Source: Candidatus Poseidoniaceae archaeon (GTDB lineage Archaea; Thermoplasmatota; Poseidoniia; Poseidoniales; Poseidoniaceae). Taken from it: a stretch of DNA of 11,688 nt. Positions within the stretch are counted from its first letter, which is position 1. Each line of letters starts with the position of its first letter. Position numbers and translations under genes: made by a program. The notes below the pieces were generated by a model. The model saw nothing but the letters and a program-made list of their open reading frames with translations. It made no database searches and was not told the DNA's origin. The DNA lies in the NCBI GenBank assembly GCA_013329925.1, contig DUJK01000157.1:1-11688 (forward strand), given 5' to 3'. This document shows, piece after piece, positions 1 through 6,272 of this stretch.

Positions 1-8
1 CCGCTAAA

Positions 9-146
9 TCAAACTCTTGCAACACTGACATCACCTTTTCCGTCTGGGTAGACTGTCATTCTATTCGTCGAGGGTATATGATTACTTCTGTAGATTCTTA
101 CTACCCCTGCATTTCCACTGGAAAGTATGTCGGTTCTGTAAGCGCT
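9..146 (-). other. Coding-like open frame without a start codon (possible gene remnant)
   Basis: This is a 45-codon open frame on the minus strand. It begins just after an in-frame TAA (147-149) and ends at TGA (9-11). Its translation runs from SAYRTDILSS to GDVSVARV. First codon positions are purine in 36 of 45 codons, which resembles real coding sequence. The only ATG (57-59) would give a 16-residue peptide, and I see no in-frame GTG or TTG. I do not recognise the protein. It could be the 3' remnant of a decayed gene, a gene carrying a frameshift, or chance. The exactly codon-aligned plus-strand frame (3-176) is also open, but its first positions are only about half purine, so the minus frame looks better. 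Low confidence. Confidence 0.22.
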
Positions 147-150
147 TTAC

Positions 151-219
151 GGGCTAAAAAGTCATGTCCATTGTAATATTACGGAACCGTTTAACAAATC
201 AGTAATGACCCTTTAGCCC
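151..219. repeat. 15-bp inverted repeat with nested palindromes upstream of the esterase gene
   Basis: The arm at 151-165 (gggctaaaaagtcat) pairs with 205-219 (atgaccctttagccc). Thirteen pairs are Watson-Crick. The other two are A-C on the plus strand but G-U on the minus strand, so a minus-strand RNA would form an uninterrupted 15-pair stem with a 39-nt loop. The loop holds a perfect palindrome, gtaatattac (173-182), and a small repeat, acgg-aa-ccgt (181-190). Another palindrome, aagcgctt, lies at 140-147. The right arm ends four bases before the esterase ATG. No T-run follows on either strand, so it does not look like a simple terminator. A regulator binding site or a transcribed structure are both possible. 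Confidence 0.5.
189..199 (+). promoter_or_regulatory. Possible TATA-like element for the esterase gene
   Basis: The AT-rich stretch gtttaacaaat is centred about 30 bases before the ATG at 224. No Shine-Dalgarno-like purine run precedes that ATG (the preceding bases are ctttagccccatc). A TATA box at this distance would fit a leaderless or nearly leaderless transcript. The match to an archaeal TATA consensus is weak, and the element lies in the loop of the inverted repeat at 151-219. Confidence 0.25.
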
Positions 220-223
220 CATC

Positions 224-1228
224 ATGCCCGAACATAATTTCACCCCGACAATGGGTCTACTTGAACGGTTTTCATTTCACTCACAATTACTTGCTAATTC
301 AATAGGTGACCCACTTACAAGAGAGGTCTTGGTCCATATTCCAGTACAAGGTAAAGAGGCAATTAATCGAGGCGAGCGCTTACCTGTGATGATTTACCTC
401 GCCCCATTTACTTCCTCTGGACTAGCAAGGGCCGGTTGGAGGGCTTTTTCAGAAACACTCCCTCAACGACATGAAAGATTAGTCAATGATGGTTTGATGA
501 GGCCGACTATACTGGTTATGCCTGATTGTTTTACCTCTATGGGAGGTAACCAATTTGTTGATTCCCCGATTCTAGGCCAATGGAGTTCTTGGCTAAATGG
601 TCCATTGAAAGAAGAACTTTCTCAACGGTATTCTACCAACGGGAAATTCGCTTTATTCGGTAAATCTTCTGGCGGCTATGGTGCACTACATAATGCACTA
701 CACAACCCTGGACAGTGGCATGCGATAGCATCACACTCTGGTGATGCTGGATTCGACAACCTATACCAAGCTGATTTCCATAAAACCGCTACTCAGATTA
801 ACCGGGTTGGGGGTTTAGACAATTTCTTGAATCACGTAAAAGATTGCAAGAAATTGAGTGGTGATGATTTCCACGCATTGATGATTTGTGCAATGTCTGC
901 CTCATATGGTAAGACTGCTAAATTGACGTTACCGTTTGACCTAAGAACATGTTCTGTAGACTCAGAACTCTGGAATAATTGGAAAGAATATGACCCTGTT
1001 GAATCAGTCAAGATAAATTATAATTCCTTAGCTTCGCTAGAATTGTTGTTTATTGATTGCGGAGATGCTGATCAATATGGTATACAATACGGCAGTAGAG
1101 TATTTGTGGAATTATTAACCAAATATGGTATAAAACACCATTGGGAAGAGTTTCAAGGTACTCATTCTGGCATTGATTATCGGTTGGATAGCAGTATGCC
1201 CCTGCTTGCTGAGGCACTCTACTCTTGA
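224..1228 (+). CDS. Esterase-D-like alpha/beta hydrolase
   Basis: This 334-residue protein looks like a serine esterase of the esterase D / putative esterase family (alpha/beta hydrolase fold). The nucleophile elbow is GKSSGGYGAL, a GxSxG motif with Ser148. The likely acid is Asp281 in CGDADQYG and the likely base is His314 in GTHSGIDYR, in the expected order and spacing. The segment around LVMPDCFTSMGGNQ (about 97-110) matches the loop near the oxyanion hole of this family. There is no signal peptide or membrane segment, so it is probably cytoplasmic. The substrate cannot be read from sequence; relatives cleave S-formylglutathione, acyl esters or siderophore esters. The ATG at 224 lacks a Shine-Dalgarno site, which fits a leaderless start. 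purM follows on the same strand 38 bases after the stop, so co-transcription is possible, though no functional link is evident. Confidence 0.85.
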   Translation: MPEHNFTPTMGLLERFSFHSQLLANSIGDPLTREVLVHIPVQGKEAINRGERLPVMIYLAPFTSSGLARAGWRAFSETLPQRHERLVNDGLMRPTILVMPDCFTSMGGNQFVDSPILGQWSSWLNGPLKEELSQRYSTNGKFALFGKSSGGYGALHNALHNPGQWHAIASHSGDAGFDNLYQADFHKTATQINRVGGLDNFLNHVKDCKKLSGDDFHALMICAMSASYGKTAKLTLPFDLRTCSVDSELWNNWKEYDPVESVKINYNSLASLELLFIDCGDADQYGIQYGSRVFVELLTKYGIKHHWEEFQGTHSGIDYRLDSSMPLLAEALYS

Positions 1229-1257
1229 GCCGGTTTATTCATTGCCTGCCGATTACT

Positions 1258-1264
1258 GGGAGGG
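1258..1264 (+). promoter_or_regulatory. Shine-Dalgarno site setting the purM start
   Basis: GGGAGGG lies two bases before the ATG at 1267. The same frame is open back to a TTG at 1225 that overlaps the esterase stop, but the extra 14 residues do not look like purM. The purine run here supports the ATG at 1267 as the true start. Confidence 0.6.
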
Positions 1265-1266
1265 TT

Positions 1267-2385
1267 ATGACAGATAAGATGGATTACGCCAGTGCTGGCG
1301 TCGACATTGACTTAGAGGGTTCAGCAGTAGCATCTCTAATCTCCTCATTAGGAAAATCTGTCCGACCTGCAGGCACCCCAGGTGCGCCGGTAGATTTGCC
1401 CGGCGGGTTTGGTGGCTTGATTGAATTTGGCGATAATTTACTTGCCTTAGCTACTGATGGGGTCGGCAGTAAATTACAGATTGCGTCCTTGCTAAACCAA
1501 TGGGCTGGTGTAGGAATTGATTGTATGGCTATGAATGTCAATGATTTGCTGTGTGTTGGCGCAGAACCAATTGCTTTTGTTGACTATGTTGCAGTGCCTA
1601 AACCAGACCCCGAAGTACATGCCGCACTTGGAGCATCTCTTGCCGAGGCTTGTAGGCTAGCTAGAGTTACCTTAGCGGGTGGAGAAACAGCATCATTACC
1701 GGGAATTGTCACTGAACTTGACTTATCTGGCACTGCCCTTGGATATCTAAAAAAGAATGAAGCAATTACTGGAGAGAATCTCCAAGCAGGCGACGTGTTG
1801 ATTGGCCTGCCATCTTCGGGGATTCACTCGAATGGATATTCACTGGTAAGACGAATTATTGATCATTCAGGTTTTTCATATCATGATTCAGCCCCGTTTG
1901 AAACTGCATCTAATGGTAGAGAAATATTACGATTTGTCGAAGATGAGCGGGTTACACTAGGAGAAGTATTTCTTAATCCTACCAAAATATACTGTGATCC
2001 AGTTGTTGATTTGATCAAATTAGCCCAGTCAGCAGAATCGACTTTCTCTGTTAATGATATACATGGAATATGTCATGTCACTGGTGGCGGTTTGTCGAAT
2101 CTTTTGAGATTACATAACGAACTTGGTTGGGAAATTGATAACCCGTTACCTGTACATCCTGAATTCGAATGGTTGGCAAAGACTGGGGGCGTTGATACTT
2201 GGGAGATGTATCGGACCTTCAACATGGGTTGCGGTATGATAATCGCTGTAAATGCAAAGCATGCTGTAGAAATGACCAACTGGTTATCAGGAAAAATGAA
2301 TGGTGTTCAAGTGATTGGTAAAGTAACCGACAACGGGCATAAAGTAATCCATCTAAGTGCCGATGTTGAATTTACTCATTACTAA
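1267..2385 (+). CDS. purM: Phosphoribosylformylglycinamidine cyclo-ligase (AIR synthetase)
   Basis: PurM catalyses the ATP-dependent ring closure of FGAM to aminoimidazole ribonucleotide in de novo purine synthesis, in the cytosol. From the ATG at 1267 it has 372 residues, slightly longer than the roughly 345 of bacterial PurM. Family landmarks occur in order: YASAGVDID (7-15), ATDGVGSK (about 62-69), the metal/ATP region MNVNDLLCVGAEP (about 89-101), LAGGETASLPG (about 136-146), GIHSNGYSLVRR (about 185-196), HVTGGG (about 270-275) and FNMGCGMI (about 318-325). This pattern separates PurM from the related PurL, ThiL and HypE. The gene appears intact. It converges with rpoD across an 11-base gap with no clear hairpin. 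pyrE, from the pyrimidine pathway, lies in the same window but on the other strand. Confidence 0.96.
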   Translation: MTDKMDYASAGVDIDLEGSAVASLISSLGKSVRPAGTPGAPVDLPGGFGGLIEFGDNLLALATDGVGSKLQIASLLNQWAGVGIDCMAMNVNDLLCVGAEPIAFVDYVAVPKPDPEVHAALGASLAEACRLARVTLAGGETASLPGIVTELDLSGTALGYLKKNEAITGENLQAGDVLIGLPSSGIHSNGYSLVRRIIDHSGFSYHDSAPFETASNGREILRFVEDERVTLGEVFLNPTKIYCDPVVDLIKLAQSAESTFSVNDIHGICHVTGGGLSNLLRLHNELGWEIDNPLPVHPEFEWLAKTGGVDTWEMYRTFNMGCGMIIAVNAKHAVEMTNWLSGKMNGVQVIGKVTDNGHKVIHLSADVEFTHY

Positions 2386-2396
2386 AACGAGTTATT

Positions 2397-3326
2397 TCAC
2401 TTTAACGCGGTCTTAATTTCGCCGTTAAGCTTAGTGAATCTATTAGATAATTCATCCAATGCCAAATTAAATGCTGTCTCTGGACTCATGCTTCCATCGG
2501 TCTCATAGGATAAGATGTAACTACCTTCCATGTCTTCCATGGTTATTGCATTAGCGAAATCTGCATCTCTACCTGTTCCAGGTCCTACTTGATGTAGGGC
2601 TCTTTCAAGATCTAGAACTGTGTTAATATCATCAATTTTTTTGTCTTTACCAAACAATTTTGCATCGATGTTGCGGCCATCAGAAGTCTTCAAATCCAAA
2701 GCAAATAGCACATCTGCTTTCTTGGCATTGTTAAGTTTAGCAACTCTGCGAACCGTAAAACCAATTCCTGCTGCAGGAGACCACTTTTGATGAGATGAAC
2801 CTCTTCCTAGGGTGGCAAAGGCGTATAATTCCAAGTACTGTCCTTTTGACAAGATGGTAAGTGGGATTTTTCGATGTTCTTCTCTGACATCAAACATTGG
2901 GTCAGAAATTGTTGTTAAATCTCCGGCGTAAACCGTGATGTGTTCTTCTTCGGCGTCAGCTGCTGGGCCTTGTATATTGAGCGAGTATAATACCTGGCAA
3001 GTTGGGCAGCCTTTTTCTGATTCAACTAGGTCTATACAAATGCTACATGTTTCGAATGGCTGTAAGTCTTCCTCAGGAAAAGTTGGAATTGGGATCATTG
3101 CAAGTCGGTGCGCGAGCACTTCATCGGGTAGTACGTTAACCGATTCTAGAATCTCTCCGTTTGTCTCAACTACTCCTTGACTAAAGTTGACTCTATTAAT
3201 TGCCAACTTAGGCACGTCTGAAATTAGTGCTCGACGAATTGCATTTACTTGAGATGCATCGGTCTCGCTAAGTGAGATTCTAATCGAGTTGTTTTTTGGC
3301 CATCCTGATACGACTTCTGCTTTCAC
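2397..3326 (-). CDS. rpoD: DNA-directed RNA polymerase subunit D (Rpo3), without Fe-S cysteines
   Basis: This is the archaeal counterpart of eukaryotic Rpb3 and bacterial alpha, which with subunit L starts RNA polymerase assembly. The N-terminal dimerisation domain carries the conserved region from NAIRRALISDVPKLAI (28-43) to LAHRLAMIPIP (71-81). A Cys loop follows, C94-x2-C97-x9-C107-x2-C110, in the place of the Rpb3 zinc loop. The alpha-like domain resumes at LELYAFATLGRGSSHQKWSP (165-184), and the C-terminus has the expected YILSYETDGSMSPETA segment. Between residues about 187 and 262, where many archaea have a ferredoxin-like domain with one or two 4Fe-4S clusters, there is no cysteine at all, so no cluster of that type can bind. 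At 309 residues it is longer than typical (about 260). The start is GTG at 3326, behind a strong ribosome site and 15 bases after rps11. It is the last gene of the operon. Confidence 0.95.
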   Translation of the reverse strand: MKAEVVSGWPKNNSIRISLSETDASQVNAIRRALISDVPKLAINRVNFSQGVVETNGEILESVNVLPDEVLAHRLAMIPIPTFPEEDLQPFETCSICIDLVESEKGCPTCQVLYSLNIQGPAADAEEEHITVYAGDLTTISDPMFDVREEHRKIPLTILSKGQYLELYAFATLGRGSSHQKWSPAAGIGFTVRRVAKLNNAKKADVLFALDLKTSDGRNIDAKLFGKDKKIDDINTVLDLERALHQVGPGTGRDADFANAITMEDMEGSYILSYETDGSMSPETAFNLALDELSNRFTKLNGEIKTALK

Positions 3327-3329
3327 TAT

Positions 3330-3338
3330 ATCACCTCT
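3330..3338 (-). promoter_or_regulatory. Strong Shine-Dalgarno site for rpoD, fixing its GTG start
   Basis: Read on the minus strand, AGAGGTGAT lies three bases before the GTG at 3326 and is an extended match to the anti-Shine-Dalgarno tail. It sits in the 15-base gap after the rps11 stop and supports GTG as the initiator. Confidence 0.7.
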
Positions 3339-3341
3339 AAA

Positions 3342-3725
3342 TCAAACTCTTCTGCCACGACGGCCGCCTTTCTTCTTGGTTCCATCGTGTGCTATTGGAG
3401 TTACATCTTCAATTCTTGTAATTGTCATTCCAGCACGAGTCAAAGCTCTGATTGCTGCTTGTGCACCAGGCCCGGTATTATTTGACAAGTTGCCACCAGG
3501 TGCTCGGTATTTGACGATTAGTTGTGTGAATTCTTTGTCTTTTAGCGCGTCTGCTAATTTTTCTGCTGCTCTAGTAGCAGCGAATTGTCCACCGCTGTCT
3601 TTTGATGATTTTACCATCTGACCACCTGAGCAGGTGGTGATTGTTTCAGCACCGGTTAAATCAGTAGCTGTCATTAGAATATTGTTATACGAACTAAAGA
3701 TGTTGACGATTGCTTTACGAGTCAT
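3342..3725 (-). CDS. rps11: Small ribosomal subunit protein uS11 (S11)
   Basis: uS11 is a component of the 30S platform near the 16S rRNA 3' end. The 127 residues cover the whole family: the N-terminal KAIVNIFSSYNNILMTATD, SGGQMVKSSKDSGGQFAATRAA in the middle, and the signature GPGAQAAIRALTRAGM leading to IEDVTPIAHDGT and the basic tail KKKGGRRGRRV. Most archaeal relatives have PIPHDG where this one has PIAHDG. I place the start at the ATG at 3725, which overlaps the rps4 stop by one base (TGATG). A GTG one codon upstream (3728) is possible. AGGAGG inside the rps4 3' end (3735-3740) serves it, so translation is probably coupled to rps4. Confidence 0.97.
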   Translation of the reverse strand: MTRKAIVNIFSSYNNILMTATDLTGAETITTCSGGQMVKSSKDSGGQFAATRAAEKLADALKDKEFTQLIVKYRAPGGNLSNNTGPGAQAAIRALTRAGMTITRIEDVTPIAHDGTKKKGGRRGRRV

Positions 3726-4375
3726 CACTCATCGCCTCCTTCTTCCACTGATGGTGCTGCTTCAGCTGCCGCTTTTACTTCAGCAGCAAACTCTGGAGTG
3801 GCTTCTGGGTCGACTTCGTCTACCGCATATTCTGCTTTCTCTCTTCGCCCTTCAATTGCCTTTCTAATTGCGTGCTCAGGATTATTAAGCTCACTACTAG
3901 AGTGGTATTTGATGTGCTCTTCTTCATCCCTAGAAACTGGGTATGATGGAATGGTTACTTTTTGTTCGCCGATGCAAATTAGTCCATGATTTACTAATTG
4001 TCTTGCTTGCTTCATAGTAGTTGCAAGTCCTTTGTAGTATACTTGTGCCTGTAGCCTTCGATTTAGAATGTCTTCAGTACCCAAAGATAAGATGTCGTCA
4101 AGTGATGCATCTGATTGAATTAGACCCTTGTTGTTTAGCGAGCGGAGTAGATCTTCCATCTCTTTCTTACCGTGACCTTCACTAGTATCAACCATACCAA
4201 TCAAGCGCATTGCTTGTCTTCGATGACGTCTTAGTTGAGACTTAGCCTTCCAGATTTCACGCATGTTCTTTAGTCCGTGTTGGGCTTTAATTGCGTGTTC
4301 TTCTTCTATTCTTGCAGCCTTCCATGGATGTGAAGGCGTGTCAAACTTTGGTCTCGAAAACTTTGGCTCTCCCAT
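3725..4375 (-). CDS. rps4: Small ribosomal subunit protein uS4 (S4) with an acidic-alanine tail
   Basis: uS4 is a primary 16S rRNA-binding protein of the 30S body. The start at 4375 gives MGEPKFSRPKFDTPSHPW, the usual archaeal N-terminus. The frame is open a further 11 codons upstream, but those would run into rps13. The ATG at 4375 has GAGGG placed before it, overlapping the rps13 stop. The RNA-binding S4 domain spans about residues 100-160 (ILNRRLQAQVYYKG, TMKQARQLVNHG, KVTIPSYPVS). The protein has 216 residues, longer than the roughly 180 common in archaea. The excess is mostly a C-terminal stretch from about 180 on, rich in Glu, Asp and Ala and ending EEGGDE, which is unusual on an rRNA-binding protein. 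Confidence 0.96.
   Translation of the reverse strand: MGEPKFSRPKFDTPSHPWKAARIEEEHAIKAQHGLKNMREIWKAKSQLRRHRRQAMRLIGMVDTSEGHGKKEMEDLLRSLNNKGLIQSDASLDDILSLGTEDILNRRLQAQVYYKGLATTMKQARQLVNHGLICIGEQKVTIPSYPVSRDEEEHIKYHSSSELNNPEHAIRKAIEGRREKAEYAVDEVDPEATPEFAAEVKAAAEAAPSVEEGGDE
3735..3740 (-). promoter_or_regulatory. Shine-Dalgarno site for rps11 inside the end of rps4
   Basis: AGGAGG on the minus strand lies nine bases before the ATG at 3725 and six before the alternative GTG at 3728. It is embedded in the codons for the EEGGDE end of uS4, so part of that tail's sequence doubles as a ribosome binding site. Confidence 0.7.
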
Positions 4376-4385
4376 GTTAAATCCC

Positions 4386-4853
4386 TCACTTCTTCTTGCT
4401 AACACCAAGTGTTAGGCCGCCACGGCCGTTTGAACGTCCTCGTTGACCACGTACTTTGTTACCGCTAGCGTGTCTTACACCACGATAGCATTTGATAGAA
4501 CGTAGTCTAGTGATGTCGTCTTTGAGTGTCAGGGAAACTTGCTGGCCTGTAAGATGGATTTCATCACCTGTTTCTAAGTCTCTTTGACGGTTGAGCATCC
4601 ATAGCGGAACCGACTCATTGTAGCCTTCAATGGCTACACGAAGTTTTTCTTGGTCCTCAACTGACAAATGTCCGGCAAGAGCAGAGGAGCTAAATCCGGT
4701 ATTTCGGCAGATTTGATTGGCGGTTCTTGCACCCACTCCCTTGACAGCAGTTAGCGCTGTAGCCAACGGTTTTAGACCATCGATATCGGTATCTGCCATA
4801 CGAAGTATGTAAGAAAAATCTTCACCTAAGTCTTCGGTTTTCGATTGTGCCAT
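4386..4853 (-). CDS. rps13: Small ribosomal subunit protein uS13 (S13)
   Basis: uS13 lies in the 30S head and contacts the P-site tRNA and the 50S subunit. The 155 residues fit the archaeal family length. They include the helix-two-turn-helix region LTAVKGVGARTANQICRNTGF (about 34-54) and the conserved C-terminal signature CYRGVRHASGNKVRGQRGRS, followed by the basic tail NGRGGLTLGVSKKK. The ATG at 4853 is preceded by GGTGA seven bases upstream. It is the first gene of the rps13-rps4-rps11-rpoD block, an order widely conserved in archaea, and lies 10 bases before rps4. The 121-base gap upstream probably holds a promoter of its own. Confidence 0.97.
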   Translation of the reverse strand: MAQSKTEDLGEDFSYILRMADTDIDGLKPLATALTAVKGVGARTANQICRNTGFSSSALAGHLSVEDQEKLRVAIEGYNESVPLWMLNRQRDLETGDEIHLTGQQVSLTLKDDITRLRSIKCYRGVRHASGNKVRGQRGRSNGRGGLTLGVSKKK

Positions 4854-4909
4854 TTTGATTCACCTTCATGCTTACACATAGTGTCAAGCAAGTTCCCGAC
4901 CAACCTCCC

Positions 4910-4917
4910 ATATATCA
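4910..4917 (-). promoter_or_regulatory. Candidate TATA box of the rps13 operon
   Basis: On the minus strand the sequence is ttgatatatggg, with an AT core centred about 60 bases before the rps13 ATG. A TATA box here would put the transcription start near 4887 and leave a leader of roughly 30-35 bases containing the GGTGA ribosome site. The gap from 4854 to 4974 is the only sizeable spacer in the minus-strand run, which favours an internal promoter. I see no clear upstream BRE. Confidence 0.35.
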
Positions 4918-4974
4918 AGACCGCGATACAGAGGGAGTTTTTTGAAATGCAAAATTACCACAATTTCAACAAAT

Positions 4975-6261
4975 TTATGAGGTTATGCACAGCATAAATG
5001 TCGAGTGATTTGGTCGCTTGATTAAGAAGGCATCTCTTGACCCGTGACGCTTGGCTAACTGCCGGTCAAAAGACCCCTGCAATTTTGGATGTAAGTCCGG
5101 CGGTAAATTAGCCCTTATCGTTAATTTTTTGATATCGTTGCTCAAGCAGATCTCAACAAATGAATCAACCGTTTCCATAGTTAAATCACGATGAATTAAA
5201 TCAACGATTTTACCGGAGCATTGGAGCAAAATTTCACTTCCTGTCGGGATGTTATTGAGTTTTTTTGGATGATATATTGTCGGTCTTCTACCAGTTGCAG
5301 ATGCCCACACATATTCTTCACCAATATCTAGCGATTCAAGCCAATCCTCTGCCATACCTGATTCAACCAAGGCTGAGTCTATTATTGAGACGAATTCACC
5401 TCTTTTTGGAACCCTATCATTGACGGTCAATTGTTTTGCTTCGGGTTGCAATGGTTGTCCCCCTAACATCTCGAATGGGGGTTGCTTAGGATCGGGCGGA
5501 ATTCTGACAAATCGCCGATAAATTCCCGGCTCTGCAATAGGTCCTATCCAAAGAGCAAGTCGGTCTACTCTCCCCCTTCCCCTTGAAGTCCAAGTCCATG
5601 TTTTGTTAGAATTTGGCCAAAACTGCTCAACCAGAGCTTCTACCTCAAGCATTTGTTCATTTGAAATACGTGGGGATAAATCCAATAAAATTGGCGGCCC
5701 GTGTGGACTAGTGACAAGATAATTTTGCCATCCTGCAAAGACATCTTCCAACTTGGGGGCCATTTCACTAAGCGAATGTTCTCTACTGTTGCGTGGGCGA
5801 GCAGGATCTAGATGAAGTAGGGCAATCTTTGGATCGGTGTTGTTTTCGCTTAGCAACCTGATTATTTCTTCACCCTTGGTACCATCACCAACAATTATTT
5901 TGCTATTTTTGAGACGTTCGATTGAAGTATCGCCTCGCTCAGTGAAGATGGTTCGAAAATTTACTGCGCTTGCTCTAGCTCGATGGGTATTCAATTCAAT
6001 TCCAACGATTGGTCTTCGTAATATTTCTGAATAAGCAGCGATTTGAATGCCACTACCGCAAGCCGGATCTAGAATAATCCCCTGACCCAAATTATAGCGC
6101 CTTAGAATCAATGCACGTGATAGGGCTACTTGCCATGGAGTTGCTAGGGGTTTACCTTCATCAGCGTGAAAAAAACGAAATTTCTCTACTGAGGTTTTAT
6201 CTGGAATATTTTCAAACAAACCATCGCTAGAAGTTGAAAGTGGTTCGAAAATTTGAGCCAT
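4975..6261 (-). CDS. Class I SAM-dependent methyltransferase with THUMP-like C-terminal domain, target unknown
   Basis: The 428-residue protein has a Rossmann methyltransferase core. The SAM-binding loop is ILDPACGSGIQIAAY (about 63-77), the acidic end of strand 2 is GIEL (87-90), VGDGT follows at about 124-128, and the motif IV position reads HLDPARP (about 150-156). A Asp-Pro-x-Arg motif of this kind occurs in methyltransferases with a THUMP-like C-terminus. The C-terminal third, ending LAKRHGSRDAFLIKRPNH and a short hydrophobic strand, resembles that THUMP-like domain. RNA modification is plausible but unproven. I place the start at the ATG at 6261, preceded by GAGGG. An ATG at 6273 would overlap the pyrE stop as ATGA and add four residues (MRDL), but it places the purine run inside the gene. 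Tight coupling to pyrE suggests co-expression. Confidence 0.75.
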   Translation of the reverse strand: MAQIFEPLSTSSDGLFENIPDKTSVEKFRFFHADEGKPLATPWQVALSRALILRRYNLGQGIILDPACGSGIQIAAYSEILRRPIVGIELNTHRARASAVNFRTIFTERGDTSIERLKNSKIIVGDGTKGEEIIRLLSENNTDPKIALLHLDPARPRNSREHSLSEMAPKLEDVFAGWQNYLVTSPHGPPILLDLSPRISNEQMLEVEALVEQFWPNSNKTWTWTSRGRGRVDRLALWIGPIAEPGIYRRFVRIPPDPKQPPFEMLGGQPLQPEAKQLTVNDRVPKRGEFVSIIDSALVESGMAEDWLESLDIGEEYVWASATGRRPTIYHPKKLNNIPTGSEILLQCSGKIVDLIHRDLTMETVDSFVEICLSNDIKKLTIRANLPPDLHPKLQGSFDRQLAKRHGSRDAFLIKRPNHSTFMLCITS

Positions 6262-6272
6262 TAAATCCCTCA
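6262..6272 (-). promoter_or_regulatory. Stop/ribosome-site junction between pyrE and the methyltransferase gene
   Basis: The minus strand reads TGAGGGATTTAATGG: the pyrE stop TGA runs directly into GAGGG, and ATG follows five bases later. The same twelve bases, TGAGGGATTTAA, form the rps13/rps4 junction (4377-4388), where the start is unambiguous. This supports the downstream ATG as the methyltransferase start. Confidence 0.55.

Noticed and set aside
1..223. tRNA or other standard RNA gene in the left spacer
   Set aside because: I found no T-loop-like GGTTCRANYCC or cloverleaf arms; the pairing present is a long stem and short palindromes.
1225..1266. TTG start for purM overlapping the esterase stop
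   Set aside because: The extra 14 residues are not PurM-like, while GGGAGGG just before the ATG at 1267 gives a well-placed ribosome site.
2383..2400. Bidirectional terminator between purM and rpoD
   Set aside because: The 11-base gap has no inverted repeat, and no T-run of useful length is visible on either strand.
3289..3867. Plus-strand open frames opposite rps11, rps4 and rpoD
   Set aside because: They are shadows of strongly conserved ribosomal and polymerase genes, and their translations are not protein-like.
6241..6260. tRNA T-loop-like string ggttcgaaa
   Set aside because: It lies in the coding start of the methyltransferase gene and has no tRNA arms around it.
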